Shown: in pieces, positions 28,164 to 40,567 of the stretch | Position numbering within the stretch: the first letter of the stretch is position 1 | Layout of the letters: every line of letters starts with the position of its first letter | From: Paracoccus jeotgali | GTDB lineage: Bacteria; Pseudomonadota; Alphaproteobacteria; Rhodobacterales; Rhodobacteraceae | Direction of reading: 5' to 3' | NCBI RefSeq assembly: GCF_002865605.1 | Contig: NZ_CP025583.1 | Coordinates: forward strand, 1,406,501-1,470,500 | DNA length: 64,000 nucleotides | Notes under the pieces: model-generated | What the model was told of the DNA's origin: nothing | The model's database searches: none | Seen by the model: only the letters and a program-made list of their open reading frames with translations | Program-made: the position numbers and the translations under genes

Positions 28164-28874
28164 ATGAAAAAGGACATGGCAAAGCGTATGGCGGAACATC
28201 TGTCGGCGGGGCACAAGCCCGGTCCGCAAAAGGTGGCGCTTGTCACCGGCGCCTCGCGGGGGCTTGGCGCGGCGCTGGCCGAGGCGCTTGGCCATCGCGG
28301 CTATCACGTCATCGCGGTTGCCCGCACCGTCGGCGCGCTGGAAGAGCTGGACGACCGCCTGCGCAATGCCGGCTGCCAGCCGGCAACGCTGGCGCCCATG
28401 GATGTGATGGAATCGCCTGCCATGATGCAGCTGACCGCCGCCATCGCCAAGCGGTGGGGCGGTCTGGATGTCTGGGTGCACACGGCCATCCACGCCGCGC
28501 CGCTGACCCCGGCGGGCCATGTCGACGGCAAGGATTGGGAGAACTCGTTCAAGGTCAACGCGACCGCGACCCAGAACCTGATCGGCCTGCTCGAGCCGCT
28601 GCTGCGGGCCCGTCACGGCGTGGCGATCATTCCCGACGATCCGCGCGGCGGGCAGAAGTTCTTTGGTGCCTACGGTGCCAGCAAGGCCGCGCAGATGGCG
28701 ATTGCGTCAAGCTGGAAGGCGGAATCCGCCCGCCTTGGCCCAGAGGTGCTGATGCCGCATCCCAAGCCCATGCCCACGGCCATTCGCGGACGTTTCTTCC
28801 CCGGTGAGGATCGCTCGACCCTGTCGCCCTGCACCATCGAGGCCGAGGCGATTCTGGACGAAGCCGGGCTGTAG
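28164..28874 (+). CDS. Short-chain dehydrogenase/reductase family protein with altered active site
   Basis: 236 residues with an SDR Rossmann fold: VALVTGASRGLGAALAEAL gives the TGxxxGxG nucleotide motif at 28-35. The YxxxK pair is kept in AYGASKAAQ (Tyr170, Lys174) and an Asn is present at 132. The usual NNAG is replaced by HTAI (107-110), and where the catalytic Ser normally sits, 13 residues before Tyr, there is PDDP (157-160). It may be a weak or non-catalytic SDR. Start at 28164 (MKKDMAKR) chosen as the ATG nearest the fold; upstream codons run back into the bioY leader. Divergent from bioY. Confidence 0.8.
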   Translation: MKKDMAKRMAEHLSAGHKPGPQKVALVTGASRGLGAALAEALGHRGYHVIAVARTVGALEELDDRLRNAGCQPATLAPMDVMESPAMMQLTAAIAKRWGGLDVWVHTAIHAAPLTPAGHVDGKDWENSFKVNATATQNLIGLLEPLLRARHGVAIIPDDPRGGQKFFGAYGASKAAQMAIASSWKAESARLGPEVLMPHPKPMPTAIRGRFFPGEDRSTLSPCTIEAEAILDEAGL

Positions 28875-28906
28875 CCGCCCCCTGCCCGGCGCAGATTGCC
28901 AAAAGA

Positions 28907-28930
28907 AAAGCCCCGGAAATCCGGGGCTTT
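28907..28930. terminator. Bidirectional terminator between the SDR gene and atpC
   Basis: Perfect 10 bp stem AAAGCCCCGG (28907-28916) with CCGGGGCTTT (28921-28930), loop AAAT. On the minus strand (atp operon) it is followed by CTTTTCTTTT, a good U-rich tail. Confidence 0.9.
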
Positions 28931-28950
28931 CGTCGTCTTGTTCAGGTGCT

Positions 28951-29400
28951 TCAGTGCGGGACCGTCGAGGAGTCCGGGTCCAGACCGATATGCGTGCCAA
29001 GCGCCTGCATGTCGGCCAGCAGCTTGACGGCGGCGGCGACCACGCCCTCGGCGCCTTCGGCCTCGCGGGCCTCGGCCACCTTCTTCTTGCGATGGGCCGA
29101 GCGCAGCATCTCGTCGAACACCTCTTGCGTCATCTCGTCCCGACGACGCCCGATCTCGGCCAGAAGCGAGACCGAGTCGTTGGTGATCTCGGCGAACCCG
29201 CCCGAGATGGCGAACTGATGCTCGGTCCCCTTGTCGTCGACGACGGTGACCAGACCGGGCCGCAGATTGACGATGGTGGCGGCGTGACCGGGCATCGCCG
29301 ACAGATCGCCATCCTCGCCCGGCAGGCGCACCTCGCGCACGGGAACGGAAATCAGGTTCCGTTCCGGCGCGACCAGGTCGAACTGCATGGTATCAGCCAT
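28951..29400 (-). CDS. atpC: F1 ATP synthase epsilon subunit
   Basis: 149 residues. N-terminal beta-sandwich: MQFDLVAPERNLISVPVREV then LPGEDGDLSAMPGHAATI; FAISGGFAEITNDSVSLLAE follows. The C-terminal helical hairpin is present. Couples gamma rotation to the c-ring and can inhibit hydrolysis. Last gene of atpHAGDC, 9 nt after atpD. Confidence 0.96.
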   Translation of the reverse strand: MADTMQFDLVAPERNLISVPVREVRLPGEDGDLSAMPGHAATIVNLRPGLVTVVDDKGTEHQFAISGGFAEITNDSVSLLAEIGRRRDEMTQEVFDEMLRSAHRKKKVAEAREAEGAEGVVAAAVKLLADMQALGTHIGLDPDSSTVPH

Positions 29401-29409
29401 TTCGCCCCC

Positions 29410-30858
<1,449 letters not shown>

Positions 30859-31737
30859 TCAGAGCGCCTCGGCGCCCGAAATGATTTCGATAAGTTCCTT
30901 GGTGATCGCAGCCTGACGGGACCGGTTATAGACGGTGGTCAGACGGTCGATCATGTCGCCGGCGTTGCGCGTCGCGTTGTCCATGGCCGTCATCCGCGCG
31001 CCCTGTTCGGACGCGGCGTTTTCCAGCAGGGCGGTGAACACTTGCGTCGCCACCGCGCGCGGCAGCAGGTCGCGCAGGATCGCCTCTTCGCCCGGCTCAT
31101 AGTCGTATTCGGCCGAGACCGAGACCGGCTCTGCCGTCTCGTCGATCACCGCGGGGATGATCTGGCGCGCGGTCGGCACCTGGCTGATCACCGATTCGAA
31201 GCGGTTGTAGAACAGCGTCGCCACGTCGAAATCGCCGGTTTCAAAGCGGTCGAGCACCTCGTCCGCGATGCCGCGGGCGTTTTCATAGGCGACGCTTTTC
31301 ACGTCCGACATGTCGACATGATTAACGAACATCTGCCCGTAATCGCGCTTGAGCTGCTCGCGGCCCTTCTTGCCGACGGTCAGGATGGTGACCTCTTTCC
31401 CCTCGCCCGTCAGCCGGTTCGCCGTCTGGCGCGCCAGCCGCACGATGGTCGAGTTGAAACCACCGGCCAGACCGCGTTCCGAGGTCAGCACCACCAGCAG
31501 ATGACGTTCTTCCGCGCCGGTCCCGGCCAGCAGGCGCGGCGCGGTGTCGGCACCGGCCGCCTTGCTGGCCAGCCCCGCCATGACCGCGTTCATGCGGTCG
31601 GCATAGGGGCGCGCCTCTTTGGCGGCTTCCTCGGCCCGGCGCAGCTTGGCGGCGGCGACCATCTGCATGGCCTTGGTGATCTTGCGCGTCGACTTGACGC
31701 TGTTGATCCGGTTTTTCAGATCCTTGAGGCTGGGCAT
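30859..31737 (-). CDS. atpG: F1 ATP synthase gamma subunit
   Basis: 292 residues, the rotating shaft. N-terminal [20 protein letters not shown], then [16 protein letters not shown], the Rossmann-like centre ([13 protein letters not shown]) and the C-terminal helix [19 protein letters not shown]. Both ends match the family coiled coil. Twelve nt separate it from atpA. Confidence 0.98.
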   Translation of the reverse strand: MPSLKDLKNRINSVKSTRKITKAMQMVAAAKLRRAEEAAKEARPYADRMNAVMAGLASKAAGADTAPRLLAGTGAEERHLLVVLTSERGLAGGFNSTIVRLARQTANRLTGEGKEVTILTVGKKGREQLKRDYGQMFVNHVDMSDVKSVAYENARGIADEVLDRFETGDFDVATLFYNRFESVISQVPTARQIIPAVIDETAEPVSVSAEYDYEPGEEAILRDLLPRAVATQVFTALLENAASEQGARMTAMDNATRNAGDMIDRLTTVYNRSRQAAITKELIEIISGAEAL

Positions 31738-31749
31738 CTATCCCTCCTC

Positions 31750-33284
<1,535 letters not shown>

Positions 33285-33285
<1 letters not shown>

Positions 33286-33851
33286 TATCCGACCTCTTTC
33301 ATGACATTCTGCAGGGAAGCGAGCTTCGATCTGATCGAACTGTCGATCATCTGCGAGCCCAGCTTGACAATCATGCCGCCGATGAGCGTGTCATCGACGC
33401 GCGTGTTCAGTTTGACCGTCTTGCCCGATTTTTCGGCCAGCGTCGCGGTCAGACGCTGCTTTTGCGTATCGCTCAGCTCGACGGCCGAGACGACATCGGC
33501 GGTGACTTCGCCGCGTTCCTCGGCGATCAGCGCCCTGAGCCGGTCGATCAGTTGCGGCAGCGCGAACAGGCGGCGGTTGCGCGCCATCAGCGCCAGCGTG
33601 TTGGTCAGCGCGTCCGACAGGCCCATGCGCGCGGCAATCGCCTGGATCGAGCGCTGCTGCTCGGCGCGCGAATAGATCGGCGACGCGATCAGGTCGCGCA
33701 GCGCCTCGCTGTCCTGAAGCGCCGTGTCCAGCGCGTCGGCCTGCTGGGCCAGCTGGTCGATCCCTTCGGATTCCCTGACGATATCGAACAACGCCTGCGC
33801 ATAGCGCCCGGCAATCGAGGCGGAAATCGATGCGGAGTTGGCCACGGTCAT
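33285..33851 (-). CDS. atpH: F1 ATP synthase delta subunit
   Basis: 188 residues. Starts [20 protein letters not shown] with helix bundle typical of OSCP/delta, and ends with [20 protein letters not shown], the family C-terminal motif. GGAAGG precedes ATG 33851; about 67 in-frame codons upstream have no similarity. It is the first gene of the F1 operon. The F0 genes (atpIBEF) are not here; in Rhodobacteraceae they form a separate operon. Confidence 0.97.
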
Positions 33852-34114
33852 CCTTCCGGTTTGCGCGCAACCCGCCGTCGGGCCGTCCCTCGGGACAGTC
33901 GGATGCGGGATCACGGTCGTTGGGTGCGGGCAGTTTCCGCCCGTCATCTTTCGCGGTGGTCTGTAGCAATTGTTTTTCGCACCCGCAACACTCCAATGAC
34001 GCCGCGGGCGCGTTTTGCGCCAACATCTTGCCGCATTGCGGCATCGGGTCACGCCGCCTTCCGGGCGAGGCGGTCACGCCCGCTTTCCACCTGCCCCGCT
34101 GCCTGCAACCGATG

Positions 34115-34948
34115 TCACACTCGCGGCGCGGCCCCTCGTGCACCCCCTGCCCCAACCCCGGCACAGCGCGCATCATGCGCCTGCGTGCCACGGGCCGGAT
34201 CGCGTGCCGGGCGTGGCCGCGCGATGCCTTCCAGCACCTCGAGCGGGCTTGGCACGCTGACCCGCTGCGCCGGACCGACGGGGGCGCGGATCTGCTTGGT
34301 GAACTCGGCCCAGATCACCCCCGCCACCAGAACCGACGAGATCCGCCCGCCCATCCGCTCCCACCACATGGCGCTGCGCAGCCAGAAACGGCGGTCCGAG
34401 GGCGGGATATAGATGGCAGCGCCGCTGCGCTCGGTCACGAAGCCCGCCGCCTCGGCCTGCCGCGCAAGCTGGCCGGGCGTATAGCTGCGGCCGAACCCGA
34501 AGGGCGTCGTATCGGTCCGCGCCCATAGCCCCGCCCGGTTCGGCACCATCACCACCATCCGCCCGCCCGGCCCCAAGGCGCGCCACGCCTCGGCCAGCAG
34601 CGCGCCGGGATGGTCCGAGGTCTCCAACCCGTGCAGGATCACCAGCCGGTCGACGCTGCCGGTATCCAGCGGCCAGGCGGTCTCGTCGCACAAGACGCTG
34701 TGATTGGCCCCACCGGCGGGCCAGGCCATGACGCCCTGCCGCCCCGGCATCAGCCCGGTCACGCGCCGCGCATGGCCCAGATAGGGCCGCAGCATCGGCA
34801 CGGCGAAGCCGTAACCCGCGACCGACATGCCCGTGACCGAGGCCGCCGGCCAGCTCGCCCCCAGCCGGTCCCGCAGGATGCGCTGCGCGACCCGCCCCAA
34901 CGAGCGTGCATAATAGAATCGGCGCAGATCGATGACATTATGATGCAT
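34115..34948 (-). CDS. SAM-dependent methyltransferase (class I, function unknown)
   Basis: 277 residues. Central part reads like the post-motif region of methyltransferase type 11 proteins: VDRLVILHGLETSDHPGALL, EAWRALGPGGRMVVMVPN and FGFGRSYTPGQLARQAEAAGF. The first SAM-binding glycine motif is degenerate (VAGYGFAVPMLRPYLG). An RSAMWWERMGGR segment and a Pro/Arg-rich tail end the protein. It is divergent from gloB with 71 bp between starts, an arrangement I recall as common in relatives. Substrate unknown. ATG 34948 chosen because it begins the conserved helix HHNVIDLRRFYYARSLG. Confidence 0.82.
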   Translation of the reverse strand: MHHNVIDLRRFYYARSLGRVAQRILRDRLGASWPAASVTGMSVAGYGFAVPMLRPYLGHARRVTGLMPGRQGVMAWPAGGANHSVLCDETAWPLDTGSVDRLVILHGLETSDHPGALLAEAWRALGPGGRMVVMVPNRAGLWARTDTTPFGFGRSYTPGQLARQAEAAGFVTERSGAAIYIPPSDRRFWLRSAMWWERMGGRISSVLVAGVIWAEFTKQIRAPVGPAQRVSVPSPLEVLEGIARPRPARDPARGTQAHDARCAGVGAGGARGAAPRV

Positions 34949-35019
34949 CTGTCGAATTGCACTCGGTTGCGGCGGCGTCGGTCGCGGTCCAGACTGACCG
35001 CAAAGAACAGGAGTTTGCA

Positions 35020-35763
35020 ATGTCCCAAGCCGAGATTGTCACCATCCGCTGCCTGCAGGACAATTACGCCTATCTGCTGCACGCAGACGGGCAGACCGCG
35101 CTGTTCGACGCCCCCGAGGCCGCGCCAGTGCTGCAGGCGCTGCGCGAGCGGGGCTGGCGGCTGGACCAGATCTTCCTGACCCATCACCACGCCGATCACA
35201 TCCAGGCGGTACCGGAACTGGTCGCGGAGACGGGGGCGCAGGTCATCGGCGGGGCTGCCGACGTCCACCGCCTGCCGCCCCTGGATCAGCAGGTTGGTGC
35301 GGGCGAGACGGTGCAGGCGGCGGGGCTGACGGCGCATGTGATCGACGTCTCGGGGCATACGGTCGGGCATCTGGCCTTTCACGTGCCTGAGGCGAGCGCG
35401 GTCTTTACCGGCGACAGCCTGATGGCGCTTGGCTGCGGGCGGCTGTTCGAAGGCGACGCGCCGACCATGTGGCAAAGCCTGATGCGGCTGAACGCCCTGC
35501 CGGACGAGACGCTCGTCTGCTCGGGCCATGATTACTGCACCGGAAACGGCGCCTTTGCGCTGTCGGTGGATGCCGACAACACGGCCCTGCAGGACCGGCT
35601 GGACCAGATCGCCGCTGGCCGCTTTCCCTGCGCGCCCGCGACGCTGGCCGTGGAACGAGCCACCAATCCCTTCCTGCGCGCCGGGGCCTTGGCCGAAAGC
35701 GTCGGGGCCAGCGATGCGGCGTCGGCCTTCGCCCGGCTGCGTGCCATGAAGGACGCGTTCTAG
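35020..35763 (+). CDS. gloB: Hydroxyacylglutathione hydrolase (glyoxalase II)
   Basis: 247 residues. Hydrolyses S-D-lactoylglutathione to lactate and glutathione, finishing methylglyoxal detoxification. Metallo-beta-lactamase fold with the dinuclear metal motif in FLTHHHADHIQAVPEL, the later ligands in VSGHTVGHLAFHV, FTGDSLMALGCGRLFEG and CSGHDYCTGNGAFAL. Start at 35020 has CAGGAG upstream. The C-terminal HAGH domain ends with NPFLRAGA. Followed by 197 bp before clpA. Confidence 0.95.
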   Translation: MSQAEIVTIRCLQDNYAYLLHADGQTALFDAPEAAPVLQALRERGWRLDQIFLTHHHADHIQAVPELVAETGAQVIGGAADVHRLPPLDQQVGAGETVQAAGLTAHVIDVSGHTVGHLAFHVPEASAVFTGDSLMALGCGRLFEGDAPTMWQSLMRLNALPDETLVCSGHDYCTGNGAFALSVDADNTALQDRLDQIAAGRFPCAPATLAVERATNPFLRAGALAESVGASDAASAFARLRAMKDAF

Positions 35764-35788
35764 GGATGGAAAACACGACCCTCCACGC

Positions 35789-35820
35789 CTTGAAACCCGA
35801 CCGGGGGACGCCCAGATTGT
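35789..35820 (+). promoter_or_regulatory. Candidate sigma-32 (RpoH) promoter for clpA
   Basis: CTTGAAA (35789-35795), a 15 bp spacer, then CCCAGATT (35811-35818) resembles the heat-shock consensus CTTGAAA-N13-17-CCCATNT. A second CTTGAAA at 35861-35867 lacks a good -10. Heat-shock control of clpA would fit its role. Confidence 0.45.
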
Positions 35821-35960
35821 CACGCACAACCGGGATTTCGGTGCTGCCGCGAAAATGTGACTTGAAACGCGACGAAATCCACCAATCCTTAAGATGATGA
35901 TGACAGTCTGTGCAGGTGGGCGCGGCCCAAACCGCTCGGACAGACTGACAGGAGACGCAA

Positions 35961-38279
35961 GTGCCCTCATTCTCGACCTCTCTTGAACAGGCGATTCATG
36001 CCGCCCTCGCGCTTGCCAATGAACGCCGCCACGAATTGGCGACGCTGGAACATCTGTTGCTGGCGCTGACCGAAGAACCCGATGCGGTGCGCGTGATGCG
36101 GGCCTGCAATGTCGATCTGGCCGAGCTGCGCCAGCATCTGAACGAATTCATTGACGACGATCTGTCGACGCTGGTGACCGATATCGACGGCTCGGAAGCG
36201 GTGCCGACGGCGGCCTTCCAGCGCGTGATCCAGCGTGCCGCGATCCATGTCCAGTCTTCGGGCCGGGCCGAGGTGACGGGCGCCAATGTGCTGGTCGCGA
36301 TCTTTGCCGAACGCGAATCGCATGCTGCCTATTTCCTGCAGGAAATGGACATGTCGCGTTATGACGCGGTGAATTTCATCGCCCATGGCGTGGCCAAGAA
36401 TCCCGATTTCAACGAAGCGCGCCCGGTGACCGGCTCGGAATCTCCGGCCGAGGAAGAGGCGGCACCGTCGCCGAAATCCGAATCGGCGCTCGACAAGTTC
36501 TGCGTCAACCTGAACGAAAAAGCCGTTCAGGGCGATGTCGATCCCCTGATCGGGCGCGAGGCCGAGGTCGAGCGTTGCATCCAGGTCCTGTGCCGTCGGC
36601 GCAAGAACAACCCGCTGCTGGTGGGTGACCCCGGCGTGGGCAAGACCGCCATCGCCGAAGGTCTGGCCAAGAAGATCGTCGAGGGCGAGACGCCCGAGGT
36701 GCTCTCCGGCGCCACGATCTTTTCGCTCGACATGGGGGCGCTGCTGGCCGGCACCCGCTATCGCGGCGATTTCGAAGAGCGGCTGAAGGCTGTCGTCAAG
36801 GAACTCGAGGCGCATCCCGATGCGGTCCTGTTCATTGACGAGATCCACACCGTGATCGGTGCCGGTGCGACCTCGGGCGGCGCGATGGATGCGTCGAACC
36901 TGCTGAAGCCGGCGCTTGCCGGCGGCAAGATGCGCTGCATGGGCTCGACCACCTACAAGGAGTTCCGCCAGCACTTTGAAAAGGACCGCGCCCTGTCGCG
37001 GCGTTTCCAGAAGATCGACGTGAACGAGCCCTCGGTGCCGGATTCGATCAAGATCCTCATGGGTCTGAAGCCCCATTTCGAGGCGCATCACGAGCTGCGC
37101 TATACGAATGAGGCGATCAAGACCGCCGTGGAACTCGCCAGCCGCTACATCAACGACCGCAAGCTGCCCGACAGCGCCATCGATGTCATCGACGAGGCCG
37201 GCGCGGCGCAGCATCTGGTCGCCGAAAGTCGGCGCAGAAAGACCATCTCGCCGAAAGAGATCGAGGCCGTCGTGGCCAAGATCGCGCGGATTCCGCCCAA
37301 GAACGTCTCCAAGGACGATGCCGAGGTGCTGCGCGACCTCGACCGCTCGCTCAAGCGTGTGGTGTTTGGGCAGGATGCGGCCATCGACGCGCTGACCTCG
37401 GCGATCAAGCTGGCCCGTGCGGGCCTGCGCGAGCCGGAAAAGCCGATCGGCAACTATCTGTTCGCGGGACCGACCGGCGTTGGCAAGACCGAGGTCGCCC
37501 GCCAACTGGCCGATTCGCTGGGGGTCGAGCTGCTGCGCTTCGACATGTCGGAATATATGGAGAAGCACGCCGTCTCACGGCTGATCGGCGCGCCGCCCGG
37601 CTATGTGGGCTTTGATCAGGGCGGTCTGCTGACCGACGGCGTGGACCAGAACCCGCATTGCGTGCTGCTGCTGGATGAACTCGAAAAGGCGCATCCGGAT
37701 GTCTACAACATCCTGCTGCAGGTGATGGACCACGGCAAGCTGACCGACCATAGCGGCCGGACCACCGACTTCCGCAACGTCGTCATCATCATGACTTCGA
37801 ACGCGGGCGCGGCGGATCAGGCGCGCGCGGCCATCGGCTTCGGCCGCGACCGTCGCGAGGGCGAGGATACCGCCGCCATCGAGCGCACCTTCACGCCCGA
37901 GTTCCGTAACCGTCTGGACGCGATCATCAGCTTCGCGCCGCTCTCGCGCGACGTGATCGTGCAGGTGGTCGAGAAGTTCATCCTCCAGCTCGAGGCGCAG
38001 CTGATGGACCGCAACGTCCATATCGAGCTGACCCCCGAGGCCGCGAACTGGCTGGCGGAAAAGGGCTATGACGACAAGATGGGCGCCCGTCCGCTGGCCC
38101 GGGTCATCCAGGAAACGATCAAGAAGCCCCTGGCCGAGGAGCTGCTGTTCGGCCGGCTGACCAAGGGCGGTGTCGTCAAGGTCCGCGTAGAGGACGACAA
38201 GCCCGTCCTCGACATCACCGGCCCCGAAGCCCCCCGCATCGGCCGCAAATCCAAGCCACCCCTGCTGACGGCGGACTGA
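35961..38279 (+). CDS. clpA: ATP-dependent Clp protease ATP-binding subunit ClpA
   Basis: 772 residues. Hexameric AAA+ unfoldase that feeds substrates to ClpP. N-terminal ClpN repeats (1-145: [20 protein letters not shown]), AAA-1 with Walker [15 protein letters not shown], and AAA-2 with [14 protein letters not shown] and [12 protein letters not shown]; the ClpP-binding IGF loop is in [10 protein letters not shown]. The short middle region marks it as ClpA, not ClpB. AGGAGA precedes the GTG start at 35961. No clpS adaptor gene is adjacent, although clpS often lies just upstream. Confidence 0.97.
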   Translation: MPSFSTSLEQAIHAALALANERRHELATLEHLLLALTEEPDAVRVMRACNVDLAELRQHLNEFIDDDLSTLVTDIDGSEAVPTAAFQRVIQRAAIHVQSSGRAEVTGANVLVAIFAERESHAAYFLQEMDMSRYDAVNFIAHGVAKNPDFNEARPVTGSESPAEEEAAPSPKSESALDKFCVNLNEKAVQGDVDPLIGREAEVERCIQVLCRRRKNNPLLVGDPGVGKTAIAEGLAKKIVEGETPEVLSGATIFSLDMGALLAGTRYRGDFEERLKAVVKELEAHPDAVLFIDEIHTVIGAGATSGGAMDASNLLKPALAGGKMRCMGSTTYKEFRQHFEKDRALSRRFQKIDVNEPSVPDSIKILMGLKPHFEAHHELRYTNEAIKTAVELASRYINDRKLPDSAIDVIDEAGAAQHLVAESRRRKTISPKEIEAVVAKIARIPPKNVSKDDAEVLRDLDRSLKRVVFGQDAAIDALTSAIKLARAGLREPEKPIGNYLFAGPTGVGKTEVARQLADSLGVELLRFDMSEYMEKHAVSRLIGAPPGYVGFDQGGLLTDGVDQNPHCVLLLDELEKAHPDVYNILLQVMDHGKLTDHSGRTTDFRNVVIIMTSNAGAADQARAAIGFGRDRREGEDTAAIERTFTPEFRNRLDAIISFAPLSRDVIVQVVEKFILQLEAQLMDRNVHIELTPEAANWLAEKGYDDKMGARPLARVIQETIKKPLAEELLFGRLTKGGVVKVRVEDDKPVLDITGPEAPRIGRKSKPPLLTAD

Positions 38280-38288
38280 GCAGAAGAA

Positions 38289-38322
38289 ATCACGCGGCCT
38301 GTGGAAACACGGGCCGCGTGAT
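38289..38322 (+). terminator. Hairpin terminator after clpA
   Basis: Eleven perfect pairs ATCACGCGGCC (38289-38299) with GGCCGCGTGAT (38312-38322), extended by a T-G wobble and GTG/CAC around a GAAA loop. No U-tract follows, so it may be a processing or Rho-assisted end. Confidence 0.65.
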
Positions 38323-38436
38323 GTAATGAAGAAGCCGTGCTGGATTGGGTATGACAGGGCCAGAGCGGCCGCAGGCTAACCATTCACAGCGCCTAGACTA
38401 GAGCCGCCCGCGAAACCGCCGCAAAACTTGCTGATC

Positions 38437-38515
<79 letters not shown>

Positions 38516-38555
38516 ACGGGGTGGTTGTAGCGGGTGTCGGCGGGGCGGGAAAGCC

Positions 38556-39098
38556 CTATTGGCAGGGTCGTGCGGCGATTTCAGGGTCGAGGCGCGGGTG
38601 CGACAGCGCCAGACCGGGTTTCAGGCCGAGGCGGCGGGCTTCGCCGCCGGCGAGTTCCAGCACCATCAGCCTGGCCGGGTCTGCGTCGTCGGGGGTGGCG
38701 CCGGGGATGGGGGTGAGGTCGCCGGGAATGGCGTTTTCGTGGATATGACGGATCACACCGCTTGCGTCGATGAAGATCATGTCGAGCGGGATCAGCGTGT
38801 TCTTCATCCAGAACGACATCGGACCGGGTGCCTCGTAGATGAACAGCATCCCCGTCCTGGGCGCCAGCGATGGGCGCATCATCAGGCCCTGGGCGCGGGT
38901 CTCGGGGGTGTCGGCGATCTCGACCGTGATCGAGATGTCGATCTCCGGGAACAGCGCCAGAGACGCGTCGCAGGCGGGGCGGGTGCGGGTCTCGTGCTCG
39001 GCGACGGCGGGTACCGTGGCAGCGAGCGGCGTCAGCGCAGACAGCAGAAGGATTGGCAAAGCACGAAGCGGCGTCGAAGCCGACGACGGTCTCCGCAT
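38556..39098 (-). CDS. DUF192 family secreted protein
   Basis: 180 residues. N-terminal signal peptide ([21 protein letters not shown]) and then the DUF192 fold: [54 protein letters not shown] and [17 protein letters not shown]. Exported, function not established; the family is widespread beside unrelated genes. ATG 39098 has GGGGAGGG just upstream, while earlier in-frame codons lack a signal-like start. Downstream of the cold-shock gene by 59 bp on the same strand, possibly cotranscribed. Confidence 0.9.
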   Translation of the reverse strand: MRRPSSASTPLRALPILLLSALTPLAATVPAVAEHETRTRPACDASLALFPEIDISITVEIADTPETRAQGLMMRPSLAPRTGMLFIYEAPGPMSFWMKNTLIPLDMIFIDASGVIRHIHENAIPGDLTPIPGATPDDADPARLMVLELAGGEARRLGLKPGLALSHPRLDPEIAARPCQ

Positions 39099-39157
39099 CC
39101 CTCCCCGAAACCGCGCAGAGACCCAGCGGCAGCGGGTGCGCGTGGCGCCTGCCTTTC

Positions 39158-39727
39158 TCACTGATCCTCGTCTTTCGGCGGCGTCTCTGCACTCGCGGCG
39201 CGGTCCCATGGGGCAATCTGGGCCGCCATCAGGCCCCGGCGGCCTTGCACGACGCGCAGCGCGATGGCCTCGCCGACCTCGAGCTCGGCAAGGCCGGAAT
39301 GGCGCAGCACCTCGGTGTGCAGAAACACATCCTCGGACTGTCCGAAGAGATTTGCGAAACCGAATCCCTTACCGCGGTCGAACCACTTGACCCGTGCGGG
39401 CAAAAGCGGCAGCGCGGCCAGATCCTCGGGCGTGGTGTCGGCGAGATCGCTGATCGGGGCCGCGCCCTCGGTCACGGGCGGGTCGATCGACAGCACGCGC
39501 ACCGCCTGCAATCCACGATCCGTCTTCTGGACAAGCGCCGAGATTCGCGAGCGGTCGGCTACCGAGCCCTGCCCGAAATTGCGAAGGACGTTGGCGTGCA
39601 GCAGGACGTCTGGCCCGAGGCCCTCGACCACCACAAAACCGAATCCCCGCACCGGATCGAACCATTTCACGGTTCCGGAGACCTCTGACACCTCGTCGTT
39701 ATCCGTGACTGACACACCAGAACCCAC
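39158..39727 (-). CDS. Cold-shock protein with two CSD domains
   Basis: 189 residues with two cold-shock domains. First: [20 protein letters not shown] ... [15 protein letters not shown] (about 13-60). Second: [20 protein letters not shown] ... [14 protein letters not shown] (about 108-150). Both keep the RNP1 GFGF motif and an FxH/LxH RNP2-like motif, so both should bind single-stranded RNA or DNA. Tandem CSD proteins of about 180-190 residues are an alphaproteobacterial form. The start is a GTG at 39727 with no obvious Shine-Dalgarno; another GTG lies four codons in. Confidence 0.9.
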   Translation of the reverse strand: MGSGVSVTDNDEVSEVSGTVKWFDPVRGFGFVVVEGLGPDVLLHANVLRNFGQGSVADRSRISALVQKTDRGLQAVRVLSIDPPVTEGAAPISDLADTTPEDLAALPLLPARVKWFDRGKGFGFANLFGQSEDVFLHTEVLRHSGLAELEVGEAIALRVVQGRRGLMAAQIAPWDRAASAETPPKDEDQ

Positions 39728-39882
39728 TGCTTGATCCGGCGCAACATTGCACCCCGTCCACTTCAGGCGAGATACTACACAACTCTATTCGCCAGTCGCC
39801 ATGAAAACACCAATGTTGACGTAGGGTAAAGCGGCTTTCTCCGCAGACAATTCAGACATATCTATCCATATTTAAGCATTAT
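39728..39882. other. A+T-rich leader/promoter region of the cold-shock gene
   Basis: 155 bp between pdxH and the cold-shock gene, clearly poorer in G+C than its surroundings (for example ATATCTATCCATATTTAAGC near 39858-39877). It must hold the cold-shock gene promoter and 5' leader on the minus strand. No sharp -35/-10 pair stands out; GCGGAGAAAGCCGC on that strand forms a small hairpin. Confidence 0.5.
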
Positions 39883-40509
39883 TCACGGCGAGAGCCGTTG
39901 AACCTGCCAGACTGCGCCGGGATCACCCGGTGCACGCGTCCAGCGAAAGCGGTCATGCAGGCGGAACGCGCCGTCGGCCCAGAACTCGATCTGCACCGGG
40001 TCGATGCGGAAACCGCCCCAGAACGGCGGCCGCGGCGGGTTCAGGCCCAGCCTCGCGCCCTGTTTCGCGACCTCGACCATCAACGCGTTGCGCGAGGCGA
40101 GCGGCCGGCTTTGCGCCGAAGCCCAGGCCCCAATCCGGCTTTGCAGCGCACGGCTTGCGTAATATTCCTGCGCTTTCGGACCTTCCTCGCGGGTCACGGT
40201 GCCGCGCACGCGGATCTGGCGGCGCAGCGACTTCCAGTGCATCACGAAGGCGGCCTTGGGCGTCGCCGCCAGTTGCTGCCCCTTGGCGCTGTCGTAATTG
40301 GTGTAGAAGACGAAGGCCCCCTGCCCGTCGCCGTGGCTTTCGATCTCTTTCAGCAACACCATCCGTACATCCGGAAGCCCGTCCGGATCGACGGTGGCAA
40401 GCGCTATGGCGTTGGGATCGTTCGGTTCTGTCGCCTCGGCTTCGGCCAGCCAGGTCTGTGCCAGCAGGAACGGATCGTCTCCTGCAAAGATGCCGTCGCG
40501 CGCGCTCAT
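39883..40509 (-). CDS. pdxH: Pyridoxamine 5'-phosphate oxidase
   Basis: 208 residues; FMN enzyme converting PNP or PMP to pyridoxal phosphate. Family elements: [23 protein letters not shown] split as [67 protein letters not shown] and the C-terminal [13 protein letters not shown]. The final RL(S)P end is usual. Divergent from fabI with a 58 bp gap. Confidence 0.96.
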   Translation of the reverse strand: MSARDGIFAGDDPFLLAQTWLAEAEATEPNDPNAIALATVDPDGLPDVRMVLLKEIESHGDGQGAFVFYTNYDSAKGQQLAATPKAAFVMHWKSLRRQIRVRGTVTREEGPKAQEYYASRALQSRIGAWASAQSRPLASRNALMVEVAKQGARLGLNPPRPPFWGGFRIDPVQIEFWADGAFRLHDRFRWTRAPGDPGAVWQVQRLSP

Positions 40510-40567
40510 GCTTGATGCCTCCGGGGGTTTCGCCTAATCCTGCCCAAAAGCCAGGACGGAGACACGC

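Noticed and set aside
35861..35890. Second CTTGAAA as an independent sigma-32 promoter
   Set aside because: No CCCCAT-like -10 at a fitting distance.
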